Part shown: positions 22,341-54,930 of the stretch, one piece after another | Layout: every line of letters begins with the position of its first letter | How positions within the stretch are numbered: the first letter of the stretch is position 1 | NCBI GenBank assembly: GCA_944470555.2 | Contig: OX104127.1 | Span: 160,555,276-160,619,275, forward strand | DNA: 64,000 bases | From: Heterobilharzia americana | Lineage: Eukaryota > Platyhelminthes > Trematoda > Strigeidida > Schistosomatidae | Direction: 5' to 3' | Made by a program: the position numbers and the translations under genes | Notes under the pieces: generated by a model | The model's database searches: none | What the model saw: only the letters and a program-made list of their open reading frames with translations | What the model was told of the DNA's origin: nothing

Positions 22341-23250
22341 CTATACTCTTTTACTACCCTTGGTCTCAGCTTATTGTTGCATAACACTCAGTTCTTAAAA
22401 TAATAAAGGGCTAACCTACGGTGAGGATCATGGTCTTCAACTAACTGTGAACTATTGATTGATCTCAAAGTTCGTCGTTAGTCACTAACAGTCTGGTTAT
22501 TCTGTCCCTGGAAATTGAAACAATTAATGGCAACAACTAACAAATAATTGCTGATCCTCCTGGGGAAACCACTTGTTTCGGCGGAGTACTTGTTGGAGGG
22601 TTGGCAGGCATATCACACCACTAACTAATGAAAGCATTATGACATCCTCGTACGCAAGACTGGGATGCCAAACATTAGTAGAAGTAGCGCTGACCAGCTA
22701 AATAACTTTTGTGAACGAATGAAGTTCAATCAAATCCGTCCCAGGACTGATATTGGAAGTATGAAGAACGACTGGTGGCGCTTGATCCATATTTTATGGG
22801 TCACATAAAACTTAGAAAGGGCTTGGTAGTGACTTACAGTATTTTAGACACACCGGGACTCCCACTCCGTCACTTGTGAAATCTCAGTTATAGCACCAAT
22901 CATGGACAGCACAAAAGAACTAAGCACAGAACGTAGCAGCCTAGATATCATGTAAAACTTCTACTCCTTAAGAGTGGCTACATCCTGGGACACTCTTCCT
23001 GCAGAAGCGTTTCGGCTTACTTTACCTGAATCCTTGAAATACCGACTTCAAACCTACCTAAGATGTGCGTGGGAGCTCACTCAAATCAAAACAGATTTTC
23101 ATGTTTTAGTAGCCATTTTCCTCTCGCTTTATTTGTGAGTAGGTGAGCAACCAAGGGAACTAGCGATTGACTGATTCTAGAAGCATAAGTCAGTTAATCA
23201 AAAGTTTTTTTCCTTCAAGAATCATTTGAACTCAAGTTGTCTTTATCCTG
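22341..23250. other. Mostly unrecognised; possible LINE C-terminal trace
   Basis: Around 22975-23090 a plus-strand frame reads ATSWDTLPAEAFRLTLPE, which resembles the terminal block (W-N-x-LP, then Fk/Ld) of CR1/Jockey-type reverse transcriptases. Nothing else is recognised. Confidence 0.35.
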
Positions 23251-23469
23251 TGAATCGTTTTGAAAAGTGCTTGTAATATAAATACTTTTGAAACAACTGG
23301 ATATGGAGTTCATCTTATTTTGATGGTTAGTTACTTGACCGAGACCGAGTACATTATTATTTGTTTATGCTTTTCAATACGAGTGACGTGTTTCGCTCGT
23401 CTCTCAGCTTTTGGATTTTTCCACAATGAAAAACTCCCACTTGCAATACTCAATCTAAAAACATCGAAC

Positions 23470-26255
23470 GTTTGCAGCACTTCTGTCCGTCCACGCACCT
23501 CACCCCTGCGCATTCGTCAGCTCACTCCTCAACAGTTGAAAATTGGCATTATTATTCCTTTGAACCAACCGGTCTACCTCCTGTCAGTGGTTCTTGGGCG
23601 TTTCAACTGCCAAACTGCCTTAGCTCTCGGTTCTCCTCGGAGGTCATTCCCCAGGAAATATCTTTCCTGGTTATACATACGCATCTGGAGCTTACGGTTA
23701 AACTCGTTGGTCAAGAGCAGAGGATCAAGTGACAAGTGTCTGAAGGTGAGCCAACATAAATTATCTTCCCTTTTCTATTCTGTCCTTTTGCTGCATTCAG
23801 TCTTCAACCCTCTTATTGTTGTTAACTACTTGTTTTCCCAAGAAGTTTATATCATAGCGACATGTCTGCCCAAAACGCTAGGTCTGAAGCTTTGACACGG
23901 ATAACGCGGTCGTGCACAACAACGGCCAGTAACACCCTAAACAACACACTAGTCTGTACTAGAAGACAAACAGAGGTAGGGCAGAACACCGAACTTCTGA
24001 AGAAGTGGCCAACCCATGTTTCTAGAATTCCAGTCGCCATCAGACAGGTGACACAGAGAAGCACTAGCCCGTCACAAACTAGTCCTATCTTGAGCAAGGA
24101 TCATACCATGCCTGAAATAGAAGACGACGTAAAAGGCTTCAGAACAAGGCAGCCACAAGCAGTTCGCCACAATCCGTAGCACCTTATTCATGGAAGGAAG
24201 GCTGTATTACGACACCCGATGGCTGCAGTGTTTGCACCAAAGTTGTTTCGGTAGTCGATGAGGCATTTGCATGCAACCTGTGTCAACGATGGGCGCATTG
24301 CCACTGCGATACCAAAGTCCCCCGACAATACTATAAGCTGATGAAGAGACAACCATGCAAGTGGTTCTGGTACATCTGTCCAGAGTGCAGGAAAATGCCC
24401 GCACTCCGCACAGAAAGCCTGAAGGAGATGCTCTCCGCCACGCAAAAGCTACCAGCATCCTCGAATAAAGTAGGGTTAACACCAAAGGATAACACAGAGA
24501 GACCTGGAAACAGACCTAGAGCTCCAGCTGTGGGCACGCCACCTCGCGTGGGGACCATATTAGGTCAAGTCTCCATACCCCTACCCGGCCCCAGGGGACG
24601 TCAAGCGCATGGCCAAAGACATCGACCGCCGAAGCCTCTACGAAACCCATTCCGAACACCCCACACACCGTGACTGAGAAACAACCAGTGGAATTACTCA
24701 AACCCATTGGGAAGTCGGGCGTGCCACCCACAACGAACCCAGGTCACAGGAGGACCAACTCGATCATTTTGTTCAACGTCGATGTATCGACAGACTCATT
24801 GTTGGTCGAGAGGGAACAATTTGACAGCCGAATGTGGACCGACTACTGTCAGATGCTGGGACTCCCTCCCCTCCCTGCAACTTTATGTCGCCTTTCTCGA
24901 GGAAGCCATGCACCCCGAGATAAGCCACCCCCTTTACGTGTGTCCCTAAATACCGCCAAAGAGGCTGAAGACACACTCCTCCTCTCGCGACAACCGGACG
25001 TTGTTAATGCCTGTAAAATTCGGGCCAGGCCTGACAAGCCATGGTCATAAGAGAGGAGGAGAGAAAGTCAGCGGTTGGAAATCCCAACAGAAACAACACT
25101 ATAGTTGTACATGGGATTCCAGAATTGCCAAGTGACAGCTCGGTCAAAGATCGGTACTTTCACGACGTCCAACAATGGCAATGGCTCTCAACCAAAGTTG
25201 GTCTCAACAGTATACCGGCCAACAGCGTCAGTAGACTGCCAAGGCCAGCGCACCTGAAGACCATACCCAATCCCAGACTACTTGCCGTCCAGTTCGACTC
25301 ATATGCCTCCCTCACAGACGTTCTGCACGCATGGTATAATGCGAAAGATCGCATGGGTGGCTCAATACGTATATGTGAAAGTAAGCCTAGACCCACAAGG
25401 CAAGAGGAGAGACGGCAACCACCAAGACCTCTGGAGTCAGTGGTCGTCACACAGGCGCTGACCAGTGAGTTAGATACATCAAGTAAAGAAGCCACCACTG
25501 CTACAGCCCCCACCCAAGTTAAGAACAAAACACAAAAAAACGGAACAATGCCAGTCCTATGAGGACTGGCGAGGCTAAATTCAACCACGTAAGCGCTCAT
25601 CCCGCGAAAATACACATCCAGACCTCCCCTCTCATCAGGCACACTCTAATATGTATGTACAGCAACGTTAGGGGGCTAATAGGGAAGGTAGCAAAATGAG
25701 GACGCTGCGTGAACATCAGCACTACGACATCATATTCATCACCGAATCCTGGCTCTCATCGGACATCTCCGACGAAGAGATGCGTGTTGCTGGCATGGAA
25801 CTCTTCCGCAGGGACAGGGAACATAGAGCAGGAGGGGGAGTGGCTATCTACGCAAACTCCTGTTTAAAGGCAAGGATGGTTAGCGATACGGCCTTAACCC
25901 AGCTCCCAGAGTCTCTATGGTGCTACTTCACTCTCTTCTTTATTCTCTCTTCATTCCTTTACCACTACCTTACTATTCTCTTCAGGTACCTACACAGACA
26001 GGAGTCATGGCAGTTCTCTAAACTTCCCAGCAACCCGTAGCTCCCTAATCACTCTACAAATTACAACCTACTAACCCACAAAACATCCACCTCACCGAAG
26101 CTAAAAGCAAGAAAGCAGAGGGGATTTCCTCGTCCACTGCAGGAGTAAACCGAACAACTGGAACCAAGCCCTAAGAACTAGACGCGAGAGATCAAAAACT
26201 ACTAGTTTTCTACGCTCGCACTATCAATATTGGATATTGGACATTGGGCGCGCGA
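23470..26255 (+). pseudogene. CR1-like LINE: ORF1 with PHD finger and EN start, RT deleted
   Basis: The leader leads to ORF1 starting at 23862 (MSAQNARSEA). After a frameshift near 24180 comes a C4HC3 PHD finger at 24224-24388 (CSVC, CNLC, HCHC, CPEC). A proline-rich stretch follows, then after more shifts a block with NTIVVHGIPELPSDSS (25096 on), which resembles the RNA-binding part of LINE ORF1 proteins. ORF2 begins near 25650 with an AP-endonuclease N-terminus (FITESWLSSDIS; GGGVAIYANSCLKA). At about 25925 it jumps straight into the 3' end block that is also present at 15399-15740. Most of the endonuclease and all of the reverse transcriptase are missing. Confidence 0.75.
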
Positions 26256-26339
26256 GGCTCGACAGACGGCATTCTCTCAATGCTAACTACTTCATGTTGG
26301 TTCTTGTAAGTTGACTACTTACCTTTCTTGGCCTATTTT

Positions 26340-26427
26340 CGATATTGATCTTGTCCTAACTCTATTTTGTTTCTTCTTCACTTAGCAAATTCCATTTCAG
26401 CTCGATTTAAGAGCAGGGCAATGTGCC
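26340..26427 (+). promoter_or_regulatory. SMAD4 5' acceptor region and 5' UTR
   Basis: TCCTAAC (a branch-like motif) and a long pyrimidine tract lead to TTCACTTAG (AG at 26384-26385). A second AG follows at 26399-26400. This is a strong splice acceptor 42 nt upstream of the start codon, so an untranslated exon may lie further upstream, or the transcript may receive a spliced leader, as some flatworm mRNAs do. An out-of-frame ATG at 26421 precedes the start at 26428. Confidence 0.55.
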
Positions 26428-45844
<19,417 letters not shown>

Positions 45845-46103
45845 GTGAAATATTATATACGCATAATTTCTATGTTATTATATGATTTCATTTATTGTTC
45901 CACTTCTTCGATTAGAATTGACTTTAAAACTGTGATTGAATATACTTAATATATCGTTTATCCTATCCTATCCTATCCTATCTGCTATCGAATTGCAGGT
46001 GTTTTACTGGAGGTCGACTTCGTACTATAGGTTTATTTTTTGTATAAACCACTTTCAATATGCTTTCATCTACATTATTTTATTATTTTATTATAGGTTT
46101 TGA
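45845..46103 (+). other. SMAD4 intron 6 start
   Basis: The donor region is followed by AT-rich sequence and a short TATCC tandem repeat near 45958-45982. No exon accepted. Confidence 0.5.
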
Positions 46104-48149
46104 TTTGCATCAACTGAATGGTTGGAATCGATTAAATGTTCAAGGATAGAACTTGTGATACATTTGCTTTGACCCTTATAAAACTAGGCCAGAATGTGAT
46201 CTGGTATACGTGTTGACAGCAGTGTGTGACTACGACCGATGTACATTGCTCCACACGAGCAGGTAATCACTGTGAACACACACCTATCGGCAAGACAAAC
46301 TAGTCTGCCAAGGTGACCACTGGGTATGGTTTATTTCGTGGAATCGAATAGGCGGAAAATGAGGAGGAGGAGGGGATAGCAGGGAGGGAAAAGTGAGTAC
46401 TATAATGTTTGAAAAGGGAAAAAACTTACTACTTTGATCATGGTGTATCTAATGAGTGTACGTAATGTTTTTGAATGTTAGGATCAGTCAGGCGTAAGGT
46501 TGTTAATGATCCTGCTGTGTAGATGACACAGTTCCAGGCTATTGGAAATGTGAGAAGGCACTGGCAAACTTGCTTTGAGTAAAATATTAGGAGGGAGGGA
46601 TCAGATGTTCAGCGGTGACAGGGTGATCAACAATGAAACTGTTTATACACTTTTTTATTTCCCTTTGGATAACCAGAGTAGACAATGTTGTCAAATAAGC
46701 TGACGGACAATCAAATGAATAAGCTGAAGACTGGAAGTTTTTCTTCGAATTCACTTCAGTCAATGAATTATGGATAGAAACATGAAGTGTTTCCACGTAT
46801 GTATGATACCATGTGGATAGAATAGTGATTATACCTCTTTCTTATCCATTGTTCAAATACTTCATTAAAGTATAACGCTGCATTGTTCTCAGATAAAATT
46901 TAACAATATCAGGTCAAATAAAGACTTCACAGATGAGGAAATATTTGAAAGCCATTTGACACATAATCTTATTTATCAGCAGTAGTCCATAGCAAAACCA
47001 CATGTTCATCAACTGAGATTGTCGTTCAATGTACACTATAATAAAATATAGCTGCTTAATATGTATATATATATGGTTAATCTTACTCGAACTACATTAT
47101 AGATGAACGGACAACACTACATTTTTACTAGTAAGTGATGATTATAGCACATTATCTGATTGAGGCAATGAGCTGTAATGAGTGAACGAAATTGTACCCT
47201 GAACTACTCTACTACAGGTTTACTGACAAAGGTGTGTATGCAACGGAAAATAATTAGGGATTAAGGATCCTTTTTCATGACAGGAGAATACCAAAGTTGA
47301 TTTCTAAAAACACATTTATACAGTCCAAAACTGGTCTAACTAACATTTCACTTTGTGCTCACTCAACATTATAAAGAAACAATCAAACGTGTAATGCATG
47401 CCCAACAATAAAGTAGATAACTGACAGGGATCTAATGCTAGCTAAAAGGATGATAATTAGGTCTGACCTATGTGAGTGACCAATATGTGATTTGATTTAT
47501 AAACCTGAATAAATTTCACAGCTTTTCTCAACAGGTCGTTCGTTACCTTAGTTAGCATCGGTTATAAACCTAACCGATGTAAAACTTCACATCCAGGGAA
47601 ATGTTCTATATCTACTGTTTAAAGTCTAGCACATCTCTTTGAAACGGTAGACACTAGCCTGATTTTTACTCGTCCAACCAACAAAAAGGTGAAGTGAATG
47701 CAGTATTATTCATTTCTTCTTTCCAATGAGTTTGACTATAGTCGACAGTCCTTTTGAATGGAATTAACAAAATTGAATGAAGAAGTAACACGACTTCTGG
47801 TTGTCAGTCGTTAGATCACGTTGCCGTACAACCATGCATGCTGTAGTTGAAATTCTAATCTGTGAAGCTTTCAAGATTTAGATGAATATTTTAGGGGAAT
47901 AAGCGTAATGGATGACTTCACTATGTATTTTGCTATTCAAGCATCCGATAGAAAGAATGTGTATGTGCAATCAACGAATTCTAGGCTTAGACAAAACTAA
48001 GTCCTTACCTTTATATACTACTTCATAAGGCGTAGAAGCAGATAATATTTTAGAGGGAACTGATGACAAACCCATATGCTTAGGGTTTTCACATGCTGTC
48101 AAGAAGCAAGGTGATTCCATTTGAAGCAAGTTCCCTGGATTTATATGTT

Positions 48150-48485
48150 TGTTGATTAACGCAGTGTTTCAACTAGGGGCGGCGGCGGCTGCACAAACGA
48201 AGACGTCAAATCCGGCCATGGTCGGAAGAGCAAGACAGGCGTTGACTAACCTGGAACCAGTGTGGAGATCTTCTGCACTGCACTCAGCAAGTAGTGTGAA
48301 CAACATCCGGATTTTCAACAACAACCCAGTCAAGTCAGTGCTTCTGTATGCCTCACAGACTTGATGCGTTACGAAAGGCATTCCCAACAAACTACAGACA
48401 TTCATCAACCACCACCCACGCTGGCTCCTTACTGAAGATCAGATGGATTGCCAGAATAAAAATGAGAATAAGCAAGAAAGAATTG

Positions 48486-48559
<74 letters not shown>

Positions 48560-48885
48560 TTAACGAACCAACGTAGCAAGAACCTATCTTCCAACAAAAA
48601 TGTACTGTAAGGAAGTGGAGATGGATTGGATTGGGCATGCACTGAGAAGGCCGACTGGGGACATCACACGCTAGGTCCACGAGTTGAACCTAGGTTGAAA
48701 AGGACGAGTTGAGCATCCCAGCTGAAGTTGACATGGGAGAGATAGAGTGAAGAAGGAATGAGAGGTTGTGGACAGTCGTGGTGCCAGGCTCAAAAGATTG
48801 CAGAGAACAGAGAGCAATGGAAGCGTGCTGCTGAAGCCCTATGTCACACTAGCAACACAAGGAACAAATAATAATAATAATAATG
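48150..48885 (+). mobile_element. RTE-like element A 3' part with GGCT expansion (copy 1)
   Basis: Encodes GRARQALTNLEPVWRSSALH and KSVLLYASQT, as in element A. It continues through an ISKKELW region to the (AAT)n tail at about 48863-48880. Where other copies read GTGGCTGGCAACGAACC, this one has an 18-unit GGCT array. Confidence 0.8.
48487..48558 (+). repeat. (GGCT)18 microsatellite
   Basis: 72 bp of perfect GGCT units. The long LAGW-repeat frame across it is an artefact of the array. Confidence 0.97.
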
Positions 48886-49589
48886 ATTGAAAATCTGATA
48901 ACTATATCATTGTGTTGAATACAAAGAGTGTAATTAGTGAGTATGAAAGTCCTACAACTTTGTATCAGGCAGAGTATGACAAATCCAGTTTTGCAAACAT
49001 CTAGCCTGGCTAATAAATTATTTCTGTTATAATTGATCTAGCTTTCAGTCTTGTATATACTTCTCCCTATGTGTCTTAAGCTCTTTCACTTTGGGTGAAA
49101 TATATTAATCTAGTATGAAATTGCACCAATATAACCATCGTATTGAGACAGTCATTGAATTACACTGTATTACACGACAAAGTGTAGCTTGCAAATTGTA
49201 AAACTCCACATTGAGTAGACGATCAATCCCCACAACCTGGTCACTACTCTATTTCGCATCATATACAATAATTAGGCTCGTTCACAAGATAAATACTGAT
49301 GTAACCTGGATCTAATTAGTGCTTTAATTAGAACTTCACCTTGTCATTAAGAACAGTCAAATGAAGATCATCTGGACTGGGTGCTTTAGGTGGTTCTCTT
49401 GTGTGAAGTTGATTCTGCACTAACTGACAACAGAAAGAAGAAGTCAACAGGAGAATTTTTAATCAAAATGTACTGATATGTTAGTTCTCGGATGCCATTG
49501 TTATTCAAAGATTTTTAATCAGTGGTAGTAGTAGTAGTAGTAATAGTAGTAGTACGTGTGTTATCAATAATTATTCCACTACTAATGGT

Positions 49590-50125
49590 AATAATGGTGA
49601 TGACAGGGCTAAGAGGGAATTCAAAGCCAGCCTCTGCTGTGTTATGATAGAAAAAAGGCACCTCACAAGCATTACGAAGAATTCTCAATAAGGCCAGATT
49701 TAAAGTGGCATTGAAAATAACAAACTCGTTTACAAATAAGCTTTGTAGGCTTAAACATCCTATCGATGCAATTAAGCAAAAATAATCTGGTTTACCAAAT
49801 CCTTTGCAATGATTGCGAGGTCAAGTATATAGGTCAAGGCAGTTGACTAGTTAGGGTCCATTAGAATAACACAGCACACAAAAACGTACCTAAATCAAGA
49901 TAAGTAGATCCTAATAAGATAATAAATGTGGAGAAAAGCTCGGCTATAGCTCTGCACACAGTTGCACACAATCACACAGTAGGGTGGGATAGAGCGACAA
50001 CGTTGAAAACTAATTTACTTGGGTGGAGGAAGAGATTGATAAGGAGAACTTCGTCTATTGAATCAACACCAAGTACACGCAATCGAAATGATTGTGCACC
50101 TGTCTCAGATATATGGAATACTATA
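49590..50125 (+). pseudogene. Penelope-like C-terminal region with GIY-YIG remains (copy 1)
   Basis: LVYQILCNDCEVKYIGQGS at about 49788-49845 is the start of a GIY-YIG endonuclease domain as found at the C-terminus of Penelope-like elements (V-Y-x-I-x-C...KYIGQ). It is followed by a stop, then PNKIINVEKSSAIALHTVAH and LKTNLLGWRKRL, ending near DIWNTILPL. Inactive: stops interrupt the nuclease. Confidence 0.7.
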
Positions 50126-50465
50126 CTACCCTTGTCATCATAGAGGAGAAGGAGAGAGAATTAGGAATATATAAAGTCTTTCTCGAAATTGTCGAGTTAC
50201 CTGCTGATATGAATATGAACAACAAATTGTGTCCAAAAGGTTATCCAGTAAATGTTACTGTCCAACTGTGTGATATTTCTAATAAACAGACTAAAGTGGA
50301 GCAACATATAAATTCAATTTACTTACCATGGTGAAATTCATGAGTCTATCTATGTATGATCGGTTTTAAGAATTCCTGAATGATTTGTTTTTGCCTATAC
50401 TTTGTGAAACGTTTGGAGTCATGTTGACTGGAGGTTTGTAGAGATTTATTAATTGATTTTGGTTT

Positions 50466-50960
50466 TGACATCATAATGGACTGAAATCAGTTGGTGAAAG
50501 TTTGGGAAGTTGGCCACCCTGGATAGCTGTATGAGACCCATAGTATGAGACCCGTGAACAGTGCGCACCCACAACCCCACCAGGGATGGAACCCGGGATC
50601 TTCAGTCTCCTTGGTCAGCATGTTATCCTTGGGCCAGTGGGTCGGAATCCAATGGTCTATATATCCTATTTTTGTGGCTAGTGGAGTGAAAAATGAGTAC
50701 AGTTACTCATCGATGATATTGCGTGATGGTCGCGGTATATCGTGAATTGACAGAAGTAGGAAATACGGACCAATGGATTCCGACCTAACGGCTTAATGGT
50801 AGCGTGCTGGCCACAAAACGTGAAGGTCAAATGTTTGATTCCTGCTGGGGTGGGTCATGAGTGCTCACTGCTGACGATTCGCATACGAAGATGAAATAGT
50901 TATCCAGTGCTCCTGGTTTTCCAATGTCCCTGCAATTAATGTCAGTCCATGGTGAAGTCC
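50466..50960. repeat. Inverted tRNA-headed repeat (second hammerhead family), copy 1
   Basis: Left end ATGGACTGAAATCAG and right end TTAATGTCAGTCCAT are inverted copies. The left arm (-) has a B-box-like GATGGAACCCGGG (complement) segment. The right arm (+) has the AATGGTAGCGTGCTGGCCAC head and a CTGACGA...GATGAAA hammerhead remnant near 50872-50900. Confidence 0.65.
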
Positions 50961-51004
50961 AAACTAAAATCATATTTACTGTCTCTACTCATATTCATTG
51001 GTTA

Positions 51005-52589
51005 GTTAGTTAGTTAGTTAGTTACTTGACTATCCTGCTGGTTGGCAGTAGTGGTAGTGGTAGTAGTTCGAAAGGTGGTTTATATACAACATAATTTGAC
51101 TGACTGATTTGGAAAGGGGGCCAGATATTTTTGAAGGGGTGTTGTTGTTGTTGTTAATGGAATCAGGAATCATGAGAAAGAAATTATACGTTTCAAGCCT
51201 ACTTCACACGTGAAGTAAATAAGCTGTGTACCGATTTTGACAAGCACCATCATCACCATCATCATGATTGTGATTATGATTTTGTTTCAAATGGATAACA
51301 GGCTGCAACATTTGAACAGGTCAACTATTTATTATCATGGATCCACTTCATGCGCCATCATCATCATCATCATCATCATGATTGGGTTCTCAATGAATAA
51401 CAGGCTGCAACATTTGATCAGGTCAATTATTTATCATGAAATTTGTAATGTGATGCTGATGCTGAAAGTGATATGGAGTAGGAGTAGGTGTAGGTGTAGG
51501 GGTAGGGGTGTTGCAGTGACAAGAAAACAAACAGGTGGATGGTATGAATGAAGAAAATTCAATTCAATTCAAATCGAATCAAAATCATCATCATCATCAT
51601 CATCATGTGTAATTAATGTGATAACATGCATTATATTAAGTTGTATGCATAGTTAGTCGGCTGTGTGTCAAGCAAGAGAGAGAGAGAGGGAGAGAGAGAA
51701 CTAAGTGCTGTATGTTGAGAGTGGAATCCATGTGGTGATTGCGTTGTGTCATTTGAAATTATATACATGATGGTGATTTACGGGATGGGAGAGTTGTGAA
51801 GGGGGTGGGGGTTGGGGTTGGGGGGTGGGCGAACTGCCTGATTCTCACGTCTCGTTTACGGAAAGGCCAGAGAGAGGAGAGACTGACTGACTGACTGACC
51901 AACTTGTTCATGAATGGTCGTCAATCGAGACCAATGGCGCACGTTGAAAGTCAGTAGTAGTAGAAGTAATACTGAATATAAATAACCGAGCCGAATATCA
52001 CATGCTTAAAATAATGATAATTACAGCGAGAGAAAATTGTTTTCGGCTAATTGGTTGGTGCCAAGGGGAAGAGTGGTTTTCGTTAGCTGCACTATTATCG
52101 CTAGTATCCTATTGATGATGATGATGATGAAGAAGTCTGTCATAGTCTATCATAAGCAAAACAAGAGCTGCTGCAACTTGGACAAGAGAAGCAATTTGAC
52201 AAAGAAGAAGAAGCCCGAGAAAGTGTTTGTTATTCAGGCGTTGACTACTAAATTATCCGTGAGTCAGTCAGTCAGTCAGTCGGCAGAGAGTGAGCGGTCG
52301 GAGAAGTGAAAACAAAAATCTTGATTGATTCTGCTGTCAACTGAATTCATTCTCCTGCTCCACACAAACTCATCTCACCTTTGCATCAATCTCATTGCTT
52401 TACAGGGAGTAAGAGAACAAAGAAGAAGGAGACGAGGAAGAAGAAGAAGAAGAAGAAGAAGAAGATCTATTTTCTGTTACAAAAGTCTATATCTTATTAC
52501 CAGAAATTGTGGTCGAGTGAGCACAAGAATTTTATCTCTCCTGTGCTAAACACAATATATCTCATAAACGTGAGTTTCTATGACATTTA

Positions 52590-52641
<52 letters not shown>

Positions 52642-52918
52642 CTTCATGGACTCACTTTTAAATCATGTTATATTTGACAACCAGTCAGTCAGTCAGTCAG
52701 CCAGCCCGCCCACTGGGAGGAGGAGGAGGTGGAGGAAGCCAAGAGAGAAATAAATAATAGTTGGTAGCTAAATTATCATTATTACATTACTATTATTATT
52801 ACTCGACATATTCTTCAATCAAATGGATAATATTGACTATCTAGCCTATTATGCGAGTAGCGTGAATTCACGATCACACGAGATGAGATGAGATGAGATG
52901 AGACCAGTTGAAATGTTT
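51005..52918 (+). repeat. Simple-sequence-rich block, long version of a local duplication
   Basis: 51005-51726 matches 54010-54731, 52452-52793 matches about 54732-55084, and about 52859-52918 matches 55085-55137. 51727-52451 (725 bp) and about 52794-52858 are present only here. Contains TTAG, TGTTG, CATC, GAA, ATT and GTCA runs. No coding exon. Confidence 0.8.
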
Positions 52919-53079
52919 GTTATTTGTTCTCTAGTCATTATCCCCCGATGTTGATGACTGACTGATATGCGAACGAGATGTCTGAGGAATGACCGACTGA
53001 CTGAGTGGGTGAGTGGGTGAGTGGGGGTGGGTGGGTGGCTAGGGGTGGGAATATCTTAGATAATACGAATTAGTGGTTG

Positions 53080-53420
53080 ACTGACTGACTGACTGACTGA
53101 CTCTAGGTGAAATGGGCCACAATGGCACAGATTTGGTCACTCTTTTACGTCGTCTTCTAATCTAAAGCTAAGCTTGACTAGGTGTGATATTTTCAATTTC
53201 CCTCTTCCTCTTCTTCTTCTCCTTGCCTTGTCTTGCCTTGCTTCCTGCCATACACTTTTTGTTTGGCTACTTTGATGATATGAGTCTTTTCTCTGACATT
53301 GCTACTACTCGTGTGGAATTCGTCGGCAGCTAACCCTAAACGATCCATCGATGGATCGATCCACTTGTTTACTTTACTTGCAAGGCTGCTTTACAATGAT
53401 TTCGTCTATCTGAAAACTTT
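53080..53420 (+). mobile_element. Probable element-B-type 3' tail after a (GACT)n run
   Basis: After GACTGACTGACTGACTGACT the sequence AGGTGAAATGGGCCACAATGG, then the pyrimidine-rich block and CGATCCACTTGTTTACTTTAC, corresponds loosely to the 3' tail at 12400-12620. Low identity; simple sequence has grown in parts. Confidence 0.4.
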
Positions 53421-54009
53421 GTCTCACCCTAACCTCCTAACCCTACAGAAGACAGACGACTGTGGGTGTCAAGCCTAATGAATTCTACAATAATATAAAG
53501 AAAATATTACCTACTTACTTACTTACTTATTTGGTAGATGTAGATGTAGATGTAAGTAACTCCTTTATGACTTGAGCAATTTGATGATTGTGAAATGATC
53601 GGCTGGTATAGACAGACAGTTGGCGGATTCCACTCCACTCCAGTCCAGTCCAGGGGTTGAAGGCTGATAGAGAGGTAGTGAGGGAGGAATCGTTTGCGAA
53701 AAAATAATTTGTTGTCGATCAATTGATACACAGTCAGTCAGTTAGTCAATCAGTCAGTCGTATTATTGTTATGCAAACAAGAAACATTTTTTCAGGCATA
53801 TGGTAGGTAGGCACTTTCTGTACGATTTCGATCGAATCTTGTATAATTTGATATATGATTTTGATTGCAAACAATCAATCAATTTGTTGTTAGTAAGTAA
53901 TTGACTAGTAGAAAATGAAACAAGAATTGGAATGAATATAAACCTCGACGTCACCCCTTCAATCGTCAATGTTATAAATTATGGAATCAGTTAGTTGGTT
54001 GGTTGATTG

Positions 54010-54869
54010 GTTAGTTAGTTAGTTAGTTACTTGACTATCCTGCTGGTTGGCAGTAGTGGTAGTGGTAGTAGTTCGAAAGGTGGTTTATATACAACATAAT
54101 TTGACTGACTGATTTGGAAAGGGGGCCAGATATTTTTGAAGGGGTGTTGTTGTTGTTGTTAATGGAATCAGGAATCATGAGAAAGAAATTATACGTTTCA
54201 AGCCTACTTCACACGTGAAGTAAATAAGCTGTGTACCGATTTTGACAAGCACCATCATCACCATCATCATGATTGTGATTATGATTTTGTTTCAAATGGA
54301 TAACAGGCTGCAACATTTGAACAGGTCAACTATTTATTATCATGGATCCACTTCATGCGCCATCATCATCATCATCATCATGATTGGGTTCTCAATGAAT
54401 AACAGGCTGCAACATTTGATCAGGTCAATTATTTATCATGAAATTTGTAATGTGATGCTGATGCTGAAAGTGATATGGAGTAGGAGTAGGTGTAGGTGTA
54501 GGGGTAGGGGTGTTGCAGTGACAAGAAAACAAACAGGTGGATGGTATGAATGAAGAAAATTCAATTCAATTCAAATCGAATCAAAATCATCATCATCATC
54601 ATCATCATCATGTGTAATTAATGTGATAACATGCATTATATTAAGTTGTATGCATAGTTAGTCGGCTGTGTGTCAAGCAAGAGAGAGAGAGAGGGAGAGA
54701 GAGAACTAAGTGCTGTATGTTGAGAGTGGAAGAAGAAGAAGAAGATCTATTTTCTGTTACAAAAGTCTATATCTTATTACCAGAAATTGTGGTCGAGTGA
54801 GCACAAGAATTTTATCTCTCCTGTGCTAAACACAATATATCTCATAAACGTGAGTTTCTATGACATTTA

Positions 54870-54930
<61 letters not shown>

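Larger units (their letters stand above)
46104..50999 (+). repeat. 4.9-kb duplicated block, copy 1
   Basis: Matches 57224-62171 end to end by eye, with an offset of 11120 before and 11172 after the GGCT array. The 52-nt change equals 13 GGCT units. Boundaries are sharp: 46103/57223 and 51000/62172 differ. Contents: unrecognised sequence to about 48150, an element A 3' part with a GGCT array (48150-48885), a Penelope-like GIY-YIG region (49590-50125), and an inverted tRNA-headed repeat (50466-50960). Confidence 0.9.

Noticed and set aside
23260..23895. 211-codon frame
   Set aside because: Overlaps the leader and ORF1 start of the CR1-like element in another frame; no domain.
46096..46150. Possible SMAD4 exon 7 start (TTTGATTTGCATCAA after TTATAG)
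   Set aside because: It resembles VFDL-x-Q, but the acceptor leaves it one base out of phase with exon 6, the frame stops after 17 codons, and the similarity ends at the edge of the 4.9-kb duplicated block.
48348..48563. LAGW-repeat protein (also 59468-59782 and the reverse PASQ-repeat frames)
   Set aside because: A four-base repeat is open in several frames by arithmetic; the sequence is a microsatellite in a dead retroelement.
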